The notes below the pieces were generated by a model. That model was not told where the DNA came from. It did not search any database and saw only the letters and a program-made list of their open reading frames with translations. From Aphanothece sacrum FPU1 (GTDB lineage Bacteria; Cyanobacteriota; Cyanobacteriia; Cyanobacteriales; Microcystaceae), in contig NZ_BDQK01000001.1 of the NCBI RefSeq assembly GCF_003864295.1, forward strand, positions 62,001 to 126,000: 64,000 nt of DNA. The letters are read 5' to 3'. The position numbers and the translations under genes are program-made. Of this stretch, positions 1 to 8,401 are shown piece after piece. Position 1 is the stretch's first letter; each line of letters starts with the position of its first letter.

Positions 1-2
1 AA

Positions 3-224
3 GCAAAAGCGCGGGATGCACGTTTAATTGGAGTAACACCTATTGATGATACAGAAGCGCGTTCAACTTTTGATGATTTGTTATTTGTTCCCCATGTGGA
101 GGAATTATTATCTCCTATTATTGCGGTGATTCCCTTACAATTATTAGCTTATCATATTGCTGCCCGTCGAGGTTTAGATGTGGATCAACCTCGCAATTTA
201 GCTAAGAGTGTTACAGTGGAATAG
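3..224 (+). CDS. glmS: glutamine--fructose-6-phosphate aminotransferase, C-terminal end (partial)
   Basis: The frame is open from the window edge and encodes the last 73 residues of GlmS. The enzyme makes glucosamine-6-phosphate from fructose-6-phosphate and glutamine, the first step to UDP-GlcNAc for peptidoglycan. What is seen is the end of the second SIS (sugar isomerase) domain, with the segment [20 protein letters not shown] and the family's typical tail, [13 protein letters not shown]. The 5' part lies outside the window. The match is from recall of the family; the tail is very characteristic. Confidence 0.93.
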   Translation, partial: AKARDARLIGVTPIDDTEARSTFDDLLFVPHVEELLSPIIAVIPLQLLAYHIAARRGLDVDQPRNLAKSVTVE

Positions 225-338
225 CATTTATAGTCTTAGGAGTATTGCTATTGTTAATACTCCTAGTCTAAATGATGGATTTATTATAACTGCTTATTTA
301 ACCCGTCGTATTCGTTCATTAGCAAAGAGAACACAATT

Positions 339-578
339 ATGGCCGTAACCAGTATTGATATAAAATCTTATCTACAGCTTGCTAAAGTTGTTAATTATCT
401 TCCTAAACAAGATTTCTGGACAGCTTATGATGCTGAAGCAGATGTCATTTACATCAATTTTCATCAACCTTCTTTACCTGCTGATGATAGTGAATTAACT
501 GATGATGATATTATTATTCGTTATCAAGGAGATGAAATTATTGGGTTAAGTATTCTCAATGTTAGTAAAATTAGATAA
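339..578 (+). CDS. DUF2283 family small protein
   Basis: This is a 79-residue protein. The core, with YDAEADVIYINF near residues 30-41 and ADDSELTDDDIIIRY near residues 49-63, is the DUF2283 pattern. Such proteins are common in cyanobacteria and often lie beside small toxin-like genes, so an antitoxin role is sometimes suspected but is not shown here. No partner gene follows directly; a PIN-domain remnant lies about 400 bases downstream. The ATG at 339 is the only sensible start. It stands 114 bases after the glmS stop and could be read from the same promoter. Confidence 0.75.
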   Translation: MAVTSIDIKSYLQLAKVVNYLPKQDFWTAYDAEADVIYINFHQPSLPADDSELTDDDIIIRYQGDEIIGLSILNVSKIR

Positions 579-637
579 GTATTTTTGATCAAGATCAATG
601 GCATTTTGAAAATTTTGCTTTTATCAACAGGTTATCA

Positions 638-838
638 TTGCCATGCCCCTACATTATATTCTCTAATTTGGCCATGGCGTGGCGTTGATAATCTATTGTT
701 TTAATTGTCGTTATTTCTGTTTTCTGACAGCACCTTACAGGCGCACACATTTTCCATTATCTATATAATATCATGTCAAGTCAACCTAGTCAAGCAAAAT
801 TTCCCTCAAAAATACTGAAGTTAAGATAGCGATCGCGG
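638..838 (+). repeat. 200-bp direct repeat, copy 1
   Basis: This stretch, starting TTGCCATGCCCCTACAT and ending at a HIP1 site (GCGATCGCGG), recurs almost unchanged at 1181-1380 in the same orientation. I recognise no coding content in it. The two copies bracket a hairpin and a degraded PIN-domain fragment. Confidence 0.9.
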
Positions 839-961
839 GGAAGGCTAAGCTAATACGCATTTAAAATGCGTATTAGCAAGGCAAAAGGCAAAAGGCAAAA
901 AGAAAGAGAGTTGTAGCTATTTCCTTCAATTTAACCAATAAGCAGTTTAAATGCACAACAG

Positions 962-1072
962 CTTAATTATCTTGTGACTGGTAATAGATCGGATTTACTA
1001 AAAATGAGCGTTGTTGAGGATATTTTCATCATAACGGCTCGTCAAGCCTTAGATATTCTTGAACAAAATTAG
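962..1072 (+). pseudogene. remnant of a PIN-family toxin gene (C-terminal end only)
   Basis: Read in frame up to the TAG at 1070, this stretch gives NYLVTGNRSDLL followed by IITARQALDIL. That is the C-terminal strand-helix end of the 'PIN family putative toxin' group, whose usual form is xDYLVTGD...IVTPRQFLDIL. No start codon or N-terminal acidic residues are present. Just upstream lies a short interspersed repeat (941-964, shared with 43714-43737) that seems to have replaced the rest of the gene. The identification is from recall of the family and is moderate because the fragment is only about 36 codons. Confidence 0.55.
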
Positions 1073-1088
1073 TTATTTGGGATTGGGC

Positions 1089-1109
1089 TTAATACCATTA
1101 AGCCCCTAC
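1089..1109. repeat. perfect short hairpin
   Basis: GGGCTTAAT-acc-ATTAAGCCC forms a 9-bp stem. It sits between the PIN remnant and the second 200-bp repeat. It has no clear T-run, so I do not call it a terminator. Confidence 0.6.
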
Positions 1110-1180
1110 AAAATTGTACCAAATTTAACCCTGTAGGGGCATGGCATTAACAATCTGTGAAAATTACCATAAGATTAATG

Positions 1181-1380
1181 TTGCCATGCCCCTACATTTA
1201 TTCTCTGATTTAGCCATAGCGTGGCGTTGATAATTTATTGTTTTAATTGTCGTTATTTTTGTTTTCTGACAGCACCTTACAGGCGCACACATTTTCCATT
1301 ATCTATATAATATCATGTCAAGTCAATCTAGTCAAGCAAAATTTCCCTCAAAAATACTGAAGTTAAGATAGCGATCGCGG
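1181..1380 (+). repeat. 200-bp direct repeat, copy 2
   Basis: Nearly identical to 638-838 and in the same orientation. It ends 10 bases before the stop codon of the leftward sbcD gene, so it lies at that gene's 3' end. Confidence 0.9.
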
Positions 1381-1390
1381 TTAGGAAAAG

Positions 1391-2653
1391 TTAAAATAAT
1401 TCCTCTTGTAATACTTCTAATTCTTGGTCATATTCTTCCCGATTTAACAATAATTGAGCCGCTTCTAACATATCATTAACTATATCCCTCAGATGTTCTT
1501 TATTCTCAAGATAAGTTTTCAACGCTTCTAAGGGATCTAAACTTTTTCCTACCCCTAACTCCGGTAAACGAAGACGGGATAATTGACTAATTAATTCCGA
1601 TTTGATACTATAACTATGTGCAGAACTTAAAGCTTGATGAATTTCTCCCATATTTAATAATTCTAATTGTTCCGAACGAATTTGATAAATTAGTCTGACT
1701 ACTGCATCTTTAATCGGCTTTTTCTCAATCGCCTTGATAATAACTTTGTGAGGATCTTCTTGTTCTGAAACATCCACATTAATTGTACAAAATAAACGAG
1801 CAGGTAAAGGACAAAATTTCCAATCAACTCTCCCTTTTTCAATTTCTAAAAATACATAACCTTTATCTTCTTTTTCTTCACTAAAATCAACCCTTTCAAT
1901 ACTTCCAGGATAAATAATAGGGGGATTATTATCAGGATTAAGATTTTGATGTTTATGTACATGACCTAAAGCAACATAATCAAATTCAGAGCGAATTAAT
2001 AAAGAAATAGGAATAGTAAAACCCTTACCAACAGCCAAAAATTGTTCTGCCCCAAACCTCGCTCTATTAACCATTAAATGACCTAATAAAATAGTCGGTA
2101 AATTAGGATTTAATTGACGAATTTCTCCCTCTAAAACTGCTCCAAGTTTTTCAATTAATAACTCGCTGATCTTTTCTAAGGATAACCCTTCCGTTTGAGG
2201 ACGAGTTAACAAAGTAGAACGAGTTAGCCAAGGTAAAGTTATAACCTGAATCTCTCCATTTTTAGTAGAAATAGTATGAGTTTTAATGTTATCACCAACC
2301 TTAAAACCGGGAACCGCTAAAGTGCGATAAATACATAAACTTGCCCCCCCATTTCCTTGAGAATGTTGATCATGATTTCCCACTAATAAAATAGCAGGAA
2401 TATTAGCCTCTACTAAACGACAAAATTGAGAAGCAAAAGCCTCATGAATGTAGGGAGGTGGTGTGGCATCAGGAAAAGCATCTCCCCCAAATAAAACTAG
2501 ATCGACTTCATCATTAATTGCTCGATTAATACATAAAGTTAAGGACTGAATAAAATCTTCTAAACGAGTATTTAAACCCGTTTTAGGATTAATTTTACCA
2601 TGAGAAAACCCACTACCTAAATGAATATCAGAAAAATGTAGAACTTTAATCAT
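1391..2653 (-). CDS. sbcD: exonuclease subunit SbcD / Mre11-like nuclease
   Basis: This 420-residue calcineurin-like phosphoesterase is the nuclease partner of SbcC in the SbcCD complex, which opens hairpins and trims DNA ends at stalled or broken forks. The metal-binding motifs are all present: SDIH (D9, H11), GGDAF (D58), GNHD (N93, H94), GH at 191-192 and GHVH at 230-233. The C-terminal 130 residues match the Mre11/SbcD capping region in length. The start ATG is followed at once by IKVLHFSDIH, as is usual. No sbcC gene is seen nearby, so the partner must lie elsewhere. The abundance of hairpin repeats in this genome makes a hairpin nuclease a natural companion, which is inference only. Confidence 0.93.
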   Translation of the reverse strand: MIKVLHFSDIHLGSGFSHGKINPKTGLNTRLEDFIQSLTLCINRAINDEVDLVLFGGDAFPDATPPPYIHEAFASQFCRLVEANIPAILLVGNHDQHSQGNGGASLCIYRTLAVPGFKVGDNIKTHTISTKNGEIQVITLPWLTRSTLLTRPQTEGLSLEKISELLIEKLGAVLEGEIRQLNPNLPTILLGHLMVNRARFGAEQFLAVGKGFTIPISLLIRSEFDYVALGHVHKHQNLNPDNNPPIIYPGSIERVDFSEEKEDKGYVFLEIEKGRVDWKFCPLPARLFCTINVDVSEQEDPHKVIIKAIEKKPIKDAVVRLIYQIRSEQLELLNMGEIHQALSSAHSYSIKSELISQLSRLRLPELGVGKSLDPLEALKTYLENKEHLRDIVNDMLEAAQLLLNREEYDQELEVLQEELF

Positions 2654-2802
2654 AATCTGTTGAGGGGTAAAAATATAGTTTTCCTGACATAAGTTAAAAG
2701 AGAAAGAAAAATAGGAGACAAATTAGGATACAATTGAGATGATTGACTTAATTATTAATTCAATTCACCCCATAGGATGACTCAAATAGGTGAGGTATTC
2801 CC

Positions 2803-3315
2803 TTGAAATCGTACCCTAAGTTAAAGATACTTCAAAGAACGTCAGACAGGGAACCGCAAATCACTACGGCCCCTCAACAACAGATTAACGTAAGTTTACT
2901 CAAAGTTTGCCCCCTCTCTGCGGGAAGCGTTTGTTCAAAAGCTGAGAATGTTCCCCATGAAATCGAAAAAGTGCTGACTAACCATTCCGTCGAAAAAAGT
3001 CACATAGTTCGAGAGTTTTTGACTTATTTAAGTCTATCCGCACTCTTTATTTTGTTAGGACTTCTTATTGGCGTTTTAGGGTATCATTGGACTGCTAAAA
3101 TGAATTGGGTTGATGCCACAGTAGAAGCCTCTATGATCCTTAGTGGCATGGGGCCAGTGACTTCCTTACCTACTACCAGTTCTAAGATTTTCGCGTCTCT
3201 CTATGCCCTTTTTAGTGGTTTGATCTTTGTTTTAGCTATGGGGGTTGTCCTATCTCCTCTATTGTATGGCTTACTTAAACAAGTACAGGTCAATCCTAAA
3301 AAGAATGATTTGTGA
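2803..3315 (+). CDS. two-helix membrane protein resembling a potassium-channel pore domain
   Basis: The 170-residue product starts at a TTG preceded by GAGG seven bases upstream. An internal GTG near 2971 is an alternative, because the first 65 residues look poorly ordered. Two membrane helices are predicted near residues 73-95 and 129-158. Between them lies a pore-loop-like segment, ASMILSGMGPVTSLPT. I recall this arrangement from small cyanobacterial proteins annotated as ion-channel-like, but the K+ filter signature TVGYG is absent, so conduction is not established. It is divergent from sbcD and reads toward the DUF58 gene 55 bases downstream. Confidence 0.6.
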   Translation: MKSYPKLKILQRTSDREPQITTAPQQQINVSLLKVCPLSAGSVCSKAENVPHEIEKVLTNHSVEKSHIVREFLTYLSLSALFILLGLLIGVLGYHWTAKMNWVDATVEASMILSGMGPVTSLPTTSSKIFASLYALFSGLIFVLAMGVVLSPLLYGLLKQVQVNPKKNDL

Positions 3316-3370
3316 TTCTTGCTATTATACAAAAAGTAACGCCAAAAGCTACAATTAGTTTATTAATCTT

Positions 3371-4534
3371 ATGGCAAGAAAACCTTCTTTTCCCTTAGTC
3401 GAATTGTTAGAAAATCACTGGGCCACCCCAGCTTATAGTGGATGGTTATTAGCTGGACTTGCTCTTTGTTTTTTTGGGGCAGCTACTAATACTATGGCCG
3501 GTTGGTTATATGTTATGAGTGGGGTGATCGTCGCTTTATTGGGATTAGGGGCAGTGCTTCCTGTGCGATCGCTAAATCATTTATCCCTACGTCGTTTACC
3601 CATTTCTCCTGTCAGTGCTGGAGACGATCTTACCATCGAATTAATAATTGAAAACCGAGAAAAAAATCCTAAAACTCTGTTACAAGTTCGTGATCTTATT
3701 CCCCACGTCTTAGGAAACCCTCAAGAAACCGCTTTAGAAGTTATTCTACCTCAAAAAGAACACCCTTGGACTTATTATATTCCCACCCAAAAACGAGGCA
3801 TTTATCGTTGGCATGATGTAGAATTACGCACAGGTACACCATTAGGATTATTTTGGTGTCGTCGTTCTCAAGAAGTCCCTAGCAAAGCGGTTGTTTATCC
3901 TCAAGTTTTACCCCTAACTCAATGTCCTTTAGTTGATACTATTGGCCAAGAAGATAGTGATACTAAATATAGCGATCGCAACTATCAAGCAGCTACGGAA
4001 GGGGTCACAAAAGCCTTACGTCCGTATCGTTATGGTGATCCCATGCGTCTGATTCATTGGCGTACCAGTGCGCGTTTTGAGGAATTTAAGGTTAGAGAAT
4101 TAGAAATTATTACGGGTGGTGAAGATCTTTTGATCGGTCTTGATAATAATTCTTTGTGGCACAATAATGATAACTTTGAACAGGCGGTAATTGCTGCTGC
4201 TTCTTTATATTTTTATGCGAATTATAGCCAATTAAATGTTAAATTGTGGACAGCTAATACTGGTGTTATTCAAGGCAACCGTGTTGTCTTAGAAACGTTA
4301 GCAGAAGTCGAACCTGAACAAGAAACAAAAGATTTAGTTTTACCGTCTTTACCTATTATTTGGTTAACTGAAAATAGAGCAACTTTAGACAATTTACCAA
4401 AAGGGAGTCGTTGGTTAATCTTTCCTGAAATTTCTAATCCTGACGTTCCTTTATTAGTTACTTCTCCAGGGAAAGGTTTAATATTTAATTCTGAACAACC
4501 GTTACAAATTCAATTACAAAAACCCTTACGATGA
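3371..4534 (+). CDS. DUF58 domain-containing membrane protein
   Basis: This 387-residue protein has two N-terminal membrane helices (about residues 22-63), a beta-rich middle part and the DUF58 signature RPYRYGDPMRLIHWRTSAR near residues 217-235, followed by VRELE. DUF58 proteins usually occur with a MoxR-type AAA ATPase and VWA-domain proteins and are thought to act in the assembly of complexes at the membrane. Neither partner is in this window. The gene lies just downstream of the channel-like gene on the same strand and may be cotranscribed. The function is not known. Confidence 0.85.
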   Translation: MARKPSFPLVELLENHWATPAYSGWLLAGLALCFFGAATNTMAGWLYVMSGVIVALLGLGAVLPVRSLNHLSLRRLPISPVSAGDDLTIELIIENREKNPKTLLQVRDLIPHVLGNPQETALEVILPQKEHPWTYYIPTQKRGIYRWHDVELRTGTPLGLFWCRRSQEVPSKAVVYPQVLPLTQCPLVDTIGQEDSDTKYSDRNYQAATEGVTKALRPYRYGDPMRLIHWRTSARFEEFKVRELEIITGGEDLLIGLDNNSLWHNNDNFEQAVIAAASLYFYANYSQLNVKLWTANTGVIQGNRVVLETLAEVEPEQETKDLVLPSLPIIWLTENRATLDNLPKGSRWLIFPEISNPDVPLLVTSPGKGLIFNSEQPLQIQLQKPLR

Positions 4535-4560
4535 ATAGTTGACTCATCATCTTATATTTC

Positions 4561-4618
4561 GTAGGTTGGGTTGACGAACGAAACCCGACAAACCCTAATT
4601 ATAATACACCAAATTAGC
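4561..4618 (+). repeat. short interspersed repeat (GTAGGTTGGGTTGA type), copy 1
   Basis: This 58-base unit recurs at 28185-28242 with 52 of 58 positions identical. It contains the imperfect inverted repeat GGTTGGGTTGA / AACGAAACCC, giving a fold-back. It is followed at 4641 by AGGCAAGATGCGGCGTGTCAC, another motif that recurs (25083; inverted at 57431). Confidence 0.75.
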
Positions 4619-4717
4619 TGTGTCAATTTTTAGCATATCACAGGCAAGATGCGGCGTGTCACAATTATTTATGTTTCAAATGGAAACACTATATATTAGA
4701 ATTCAAATAGAATACAA

Positions 4718-4960
4718 TTAAGTAAAATGGCGACGAAAACGGGGATCAATGTAATGTTTTTTGCGTTGATTACAGGTTTGACAAAGGGTTTGTAAGTTAC
4801 TGATATTGTTGCTTCCTCCTTTAGCTAAGGGGATAATATGATCAATGTTTAAACAGGTTTCTTGTTGATGTTGACCACAGCTTTTACATTGATAATTATC
4901 TCGTTTAAACACATAATCTCTAACAGATTTTGGGATAGGTATTCTAGGAGTTTTTGCCAT
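4718..4960 (-). CDS. HNH endonuclease (small, stand-alone)
   Basis: The 80-residue protein is little more than an HNH domain. It has C25xxC28, the DH pair at 40-41, N55 and C60xxC63, so both the zinc-binding cysteines and the catalytic histidine region are intact. The N-terminal part ([17 protein letters not shown]) is the usual HNH lead-in. Stand-alone proteins of this kind are common in cyanobacteria; their targets are unknown. The gene's 5' flank is a heptamer repeat array. No restriction methylase or intron sequence is seen next to it. Confidence 0.85.
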   Translation of the reverse strand: MAKTPRIPIPKSVRDYVFKRDNYQCKSCGQHQQETCLNIDHIIPLAKGGSNNISNLQTLCQTCNQRKKHYIDPRFRRHFT

Positions 4961-4965
4961 AAAAA

Positions 4966-5031
4966 ATTATGAATTATGAATTATGAATTATGAATTATGA
5001 ATTATGAATTATGAATTATGAATTATGAATT
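4966..5031. repeat. heptamer tandem repeat (ATTATGA units)
   Basis: About nine copies of ATTATGA run just upstream of the HNH gene's ATG. This belongs to the short tandem heptamers well known in cyanobacteria. A run of 12 G residues follows at 5046-5057, an unusual homopolymer for this AT-rich DNA. Confidence 0.9.
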
Positions 5032-5179
5032 GTAGAGATTGCTTCGGGGGGGGGGGGTGATAGCTATGAACAAGATTTAGTAAATATTCCCCCTCGCAAT
5101 GACATTATAAATTATAAACAATTGTGGAACAGGTATCTTGCCTCTGACGGGCAAAATGCCTGTTGACCCCTACAAACTA

Positions 5180-5554
5180 TTAATTACTTTGATTCATGGT
5201 TTGACGAATATCATCTAAAGGTGACTCCATTTGATTTATTTCGGGTTCATCAGGAATGAATTCTAAAGTTATTTTTAGTCTGATTTTTCCTTTTTTCCAT
5301 CCGTTAGAACCAACATTTAATATTTCACAGCTTTTTCCTTCTTGTAACCAATCATTTTTCTTTTCAGGATAAGTATCTTTGATTCCATTTTTTTCAAAAA
5401 ATTCTAGTAATTGCCGACATAAGTGAGTTAACAAAAAAGATTTAAATTCTTGTTTAAATCTGGATGTTTTATACATAGAATTCAAAGAAAAAGCAATGAC
5501 ATCATCATCATTATCCAAATACTGATTAGTCTCAAAATATTCATTATTACTCAT
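5180..5554 (-). CDS. KGK domain protein
   Basis: The 124-residue protein carries the cyanobacterial KGK domain: an N-terminal acidic stretch leading to DDDVIAFS near residues 16-23 and the eponymous KKGK at 87-90, followed by IRLKITLEFIPDEP. The function of the family is unknown. The start is supported by AAGGAGATTATC just before the ATG. The 3' neighbour region up to 5175 holds a GTTGACCCCTAC repeat end. The upstream gap (5555-5657) contains the TTTGCGACTTTGCGCCTTTGCG repeat, typical of cyanobacterial spacers. Confidence 0.8.
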   Translation of the reverse strand: MSNNEYFETNQYLDNDDDVIAFSLNSMYKTSRFKQEFKSFLLTHLCRQLLEFFEKNGIKDTYPEKKNDWLQEGKSCEILNVGSNGWKKGKIRLKITLEFIPDEPEINQMESPLDDIRQTMNQSN

Positions 5555-5657
5555 GATAATCTCCTTAAAAATCTTTGCGTTTCTTCTTTGCGACTTTGCG
5601 CCTTTGCGCGAGAAAAAGGTGAATTATGTTATCCATAACCCACCCCAAACCTATCAC

Positions 5658-8141
5658 CTAAACAATATTCACCACCTCAACATCAACATGAGAAGCATGG
5701 CCATTATTCATCGAATAATCAACAAATTCACCCTTAACAAAACTATCCTTAACCTTCAAATCAAACTCACTAATTAACGGTAACTGACGCTCATAAACCT
5801 GCATACCTTTGAGACATTCATTAATCGCTACAACCGCCTGATTATAAGCATTAATTTTTTCCTGAATTGTCCCCTGTAACCTCACATTACGAGCAATTTT
5901 TTCTTGTGCTTCCTGTTCCAAAGTTTGACCCAAATATTCCCTGGCTTGATCGTACTGCTGTAAAATATAATCAGCTTGTTGATCCGCCATCGGTAATAAA
6001 TGAGTTTTCAGAGTTAGATTAATGGCATGACGGAAATTTTGATGGATAGTTGTGGATACTTTGGGATCAAAATCTAACTTAAGTAATTGACGGATAGCCG
6101 GTTCAGCTTTTACTATACTACTACAGTCATAACCTTGAGAAGTTTGTTGTAAAGTTTGACGAAATTGATAGATAGAAAATGTCCCTTCATCATAAAAACG
6201 AGGACTTTCTCGTACATAGCGATCGCATTCAACTTTAGCTTCATTAACTAAGGCATGAATGAGATTAATTTCAACTTCTTTAAGTTGTGCTTCGATACCC
6301 CCATCATTTCCTAATAAGCGGTATAATTTTCGGTAATATTCCCCTTGACGTACTCGATCTAACAATCGCTTACAGAAAGAATTAATCAGAATTTTTACCC
6401 CCTCTACTAAAACATCTTCTAACTCATTAGCCAGGTAATATAATGCCTCAACTAAAATAGCAATTAAAGGAACTGTTGCATTACGGGAATGACTCATTGC
6501 AGCAAGACGATGAGCATTTTCAACTGAAAAAGTGGTTAATAATTCATCAAGACGACTGACCATTCTTGCTTGTAATTTTTGGAAGTCATTCTCAAATGCG
6601 CGATCGCCATTGACAACGATTTCATTGACTTCATTTTCGAGATACCATTTAAACTGTATTCCCACTTCTTGCAACTCATTATTTAAACGAGTTAACTCCT
6701 GTGCTTTCATTGCTTCAATTTCACGAGGTTGACTGTCCAAATCTCGATAATTGTCAAGATAATGTTTACGTAAATTAATACATAAAGGTTGTAAATCATC
6801 TGCTAGAGTAGCAAATAATTGGGGTCGTTTTTCTTCCGTTAAATAACGAGTAATTCCGTTGCGAAAATCTTCAATACCACTATCAATAATTAACTGGTTA
6901 ATTAGCGGCATTCCCCATTCACTGAGAATACGCAAATAATTTTCATTAGGGGTTTGGTATCCATGAACGGAAACTTTATATTCTGTACGGGTTAACTTAC
7001 CAGAATTAGCACAATAATTATTAAATTCACTGACAAATTGAGGAGTTTCTTCTTCCCCTCCCATACTTTTAACACTCTCTGCAAATAGAGTATCAAGTCC
7101 GAAACGGTTCCCCCCATTTGTCTGTTTAATTTGACTGCCATAAAAACCTAATAAACCACTGGTTTTATGTATCCGCGAATTATCTCGAAACTGAGTTTGA
7201 ATTAAAGTTTCTAGTCGTTGACGTAACTGAGGTGCATACCAAGTTTGATCAATACGATTAAATACATAAAAGACGCGATCGCGGATACCTAAATTCCCTT
7301 GCATCTTTTCTAATAATTCGGTTTCTTCTATTGACATATCTCCAGCAGAAGCAGGTTTTAAGACACAAACAACGGCAGAAGTATCGGGATGTTCAATTTT
7401 TTGATAAGCGAGTTCAGCATCTTTTTTAACTGGGGCATCAATTCCAGGTAAATCTACTAAAACATTACCATCTTTTAGTAAAGCATGATGACAATAATAT
7501 TCTACTTTTTTCAAGACAGAACTATTACTACCTCGACGAGCATAACTAGCAGCTTCTGCTAAATTAGAAAAGTTAAATTGTTCCATTGAATAGGTAGCTG
7601 TATTGTTCGGATGAATTCGAGTTTGATTTTGCTCAAATCCTTCTAATAAGAGAATTAATGCTTTTGCTTGTTTTGCTCGTTCAGATTTACTTTCTCCCCC
7701 TTCTTGTTCAATAATTTTGTTACATAATTTATGAAGTAATTGTCGTACTTCTGACTGATTAATAGTTGGCGATGATTCAATGTTTAAACGTTGACAAAGT
7801 GCTTGTGCTTGTTCCTGAATTTGTGCTTCACTAAGAAAAGTAAGGACTACTCTTTCTTCGGCAGGTTCAGCATAATAAATATAACATTCTGTTCCTGTAG
7901 CATGACCTTCCGCACTATATAATAATTCTCGCTCTAATAGAGCATTAATTAACATGGATTTTCCTGCACTAAATGCACCGGCAAAAACAATCTCAAACTG
8001 AGGAGAAATAGCTTTTTTTAGAGATGCTTCGATCGCACTGGTATTCTGTTGAGAACGGAGTGAGGGTTCTTGTTGTAATAAGTCGAGTAAACTGTTAACA
8101 TGAGTAGCCAAGTGTTGACATTGAGGCAATGATTCATTCAT
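5658..8141 (-). CDS. dynamin-like GTPase
   Basis: The product is 827 residues from the ATG at 8141 (MNESLPQ), which has GAGAG upstream. A further 24 codons upstream are open from a TTG, but they run into a dispersed repeat, so I prefer the shorter form. The GTPase motifs are present: GAFSAGKS (about 55-62), the switch threonine in ATGTEC, DLPG (230-233) and NRID (295-298). A long helical region follows, with a hydrophobic patch around LVEALYYLANELEDVL, resembling the membrane-binding paddle of bacterial dynamin-like proteins. Such proteins remodel or repair membranes; in cyanobacteria some act on thylakoids. Here the target membrane is inferred, not shown. Confidence 0.85.
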   Translation of the reverse strand: MNESLPQCQHLATHVNSLLDLLQQEPSLRSQQNTSAIEASLKKAISPQFEIVFAGAFSAGKSMLINALLERELLYSAEGHATGTECYIYYAEPAEERVVLTFLSEAQIQEQAQALCQRLNIESSPTINQSEVRQLLHKLCNKIIEQEGGESKSERAKQAKALILLLEGFEQNQTRIHPNNTATYSMEQFNFSNLAEAASYARRGSNSSVLKKVEYYCHHALLKDGNVLVDLPGIDAPVKKDAELAYQKIEHPDTSAVVCVLKPASAGDMSIEETELLEKMQGNLGIRDRVFYVFNRIDQTWYAPQLRQRLETLIQTQFRDNSRIHKTSGLLGFYGSQIKQTNGGNRFGLDTLFAESVKSMGGEEETPQFVSEFNNYCANSGKLTRTEYKVSVHGYQTPNENYLRILSEWGMPLINQLIIDSGIEDFRNGITRYLTEEKRPQLFATLADDLQPLCINLRKHYLDNYRDLDSQPREIEAMKAQELTRLNNELQEVGIQFKWYLENEVNEIVVNGDRAFENDFQKLQARMVSRLDELLTTFSVENAHRLAAMSHSRNATVPLIAILVEALYYLANELEDVLVEGVKILINSFCKRLLDRVRQGEYYRKLYRLLGNDGGIEAQLKEVEINLIHALVNEAKVECDRYVRESPRFYDEGTFSIYQFRQTLQQTSQGYDCSSIVKAEPAIRQLLKLDFDPKVSTTIHQNFRHAINLTLKTHLLPMADQQADYILQQYDQAREYLGQTLEQEAQEKIARNVRLQGTIQEKINAYNQAVVAINECLKGMQVYERQLPLISEFDLKVKDSFVKGEFVDYSMNNGHASHVDVEVVNIV

Positions 8142-8203
8142 GGAGTTTCTCTCAAAAATACTATTGCTTTTAGCATTCCCATAGTTGAGAAAAAAATTAA
8201 CAA

Positions 8204-8380
8204 ACATTGCCAACTTTAAAAAAATTAATAACAGGCTAAAGCCTGATGCTATAAAAACTAAGTCCGCCTTCGCGGACTAAATTATAGGTTGCGTAGGCAA
8301 CCTTTGTTTATATAGCTTAACTCTTTAGAGTTAAAGTTTATTATTTGTGATAATTTAGTATAACTTATCCGGTAAAACCC
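8204..8380 (+). repeat. covarying-hairpin element (family I), copy A, left end degenerate
   Basis: The order of parts is the same as at 30007-30198: CAGGCT/AGCCTG, AGTCCGC-cttc-GCGGACT, AGGTTGC-gtag-GCAACCT, then a TTAACTC/GAGTTAA hairpin and the right end TAACTTATCCGGTA. The left terminal repeat is eroded where it meets the 5' end of the dynamin-like gene. Confidence 0.8.
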
Positions 8381-8401
8381 TAATTCTCTTAATTGCCAAT
8401 T

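Noticed and set aside
4718-4960. restriction-modification or intron system around the HNH gene
   Set aside because: No methylase, specificity subunit, reverse transcriptase or intron sequence is adjacent.
8142-8213. 24-codon N-terminal extension of the dynamin-like protein
   Set aside because: It starts at a TTG without ribosome site and runs into a degenerate repeat end; MNESLP is the better start.
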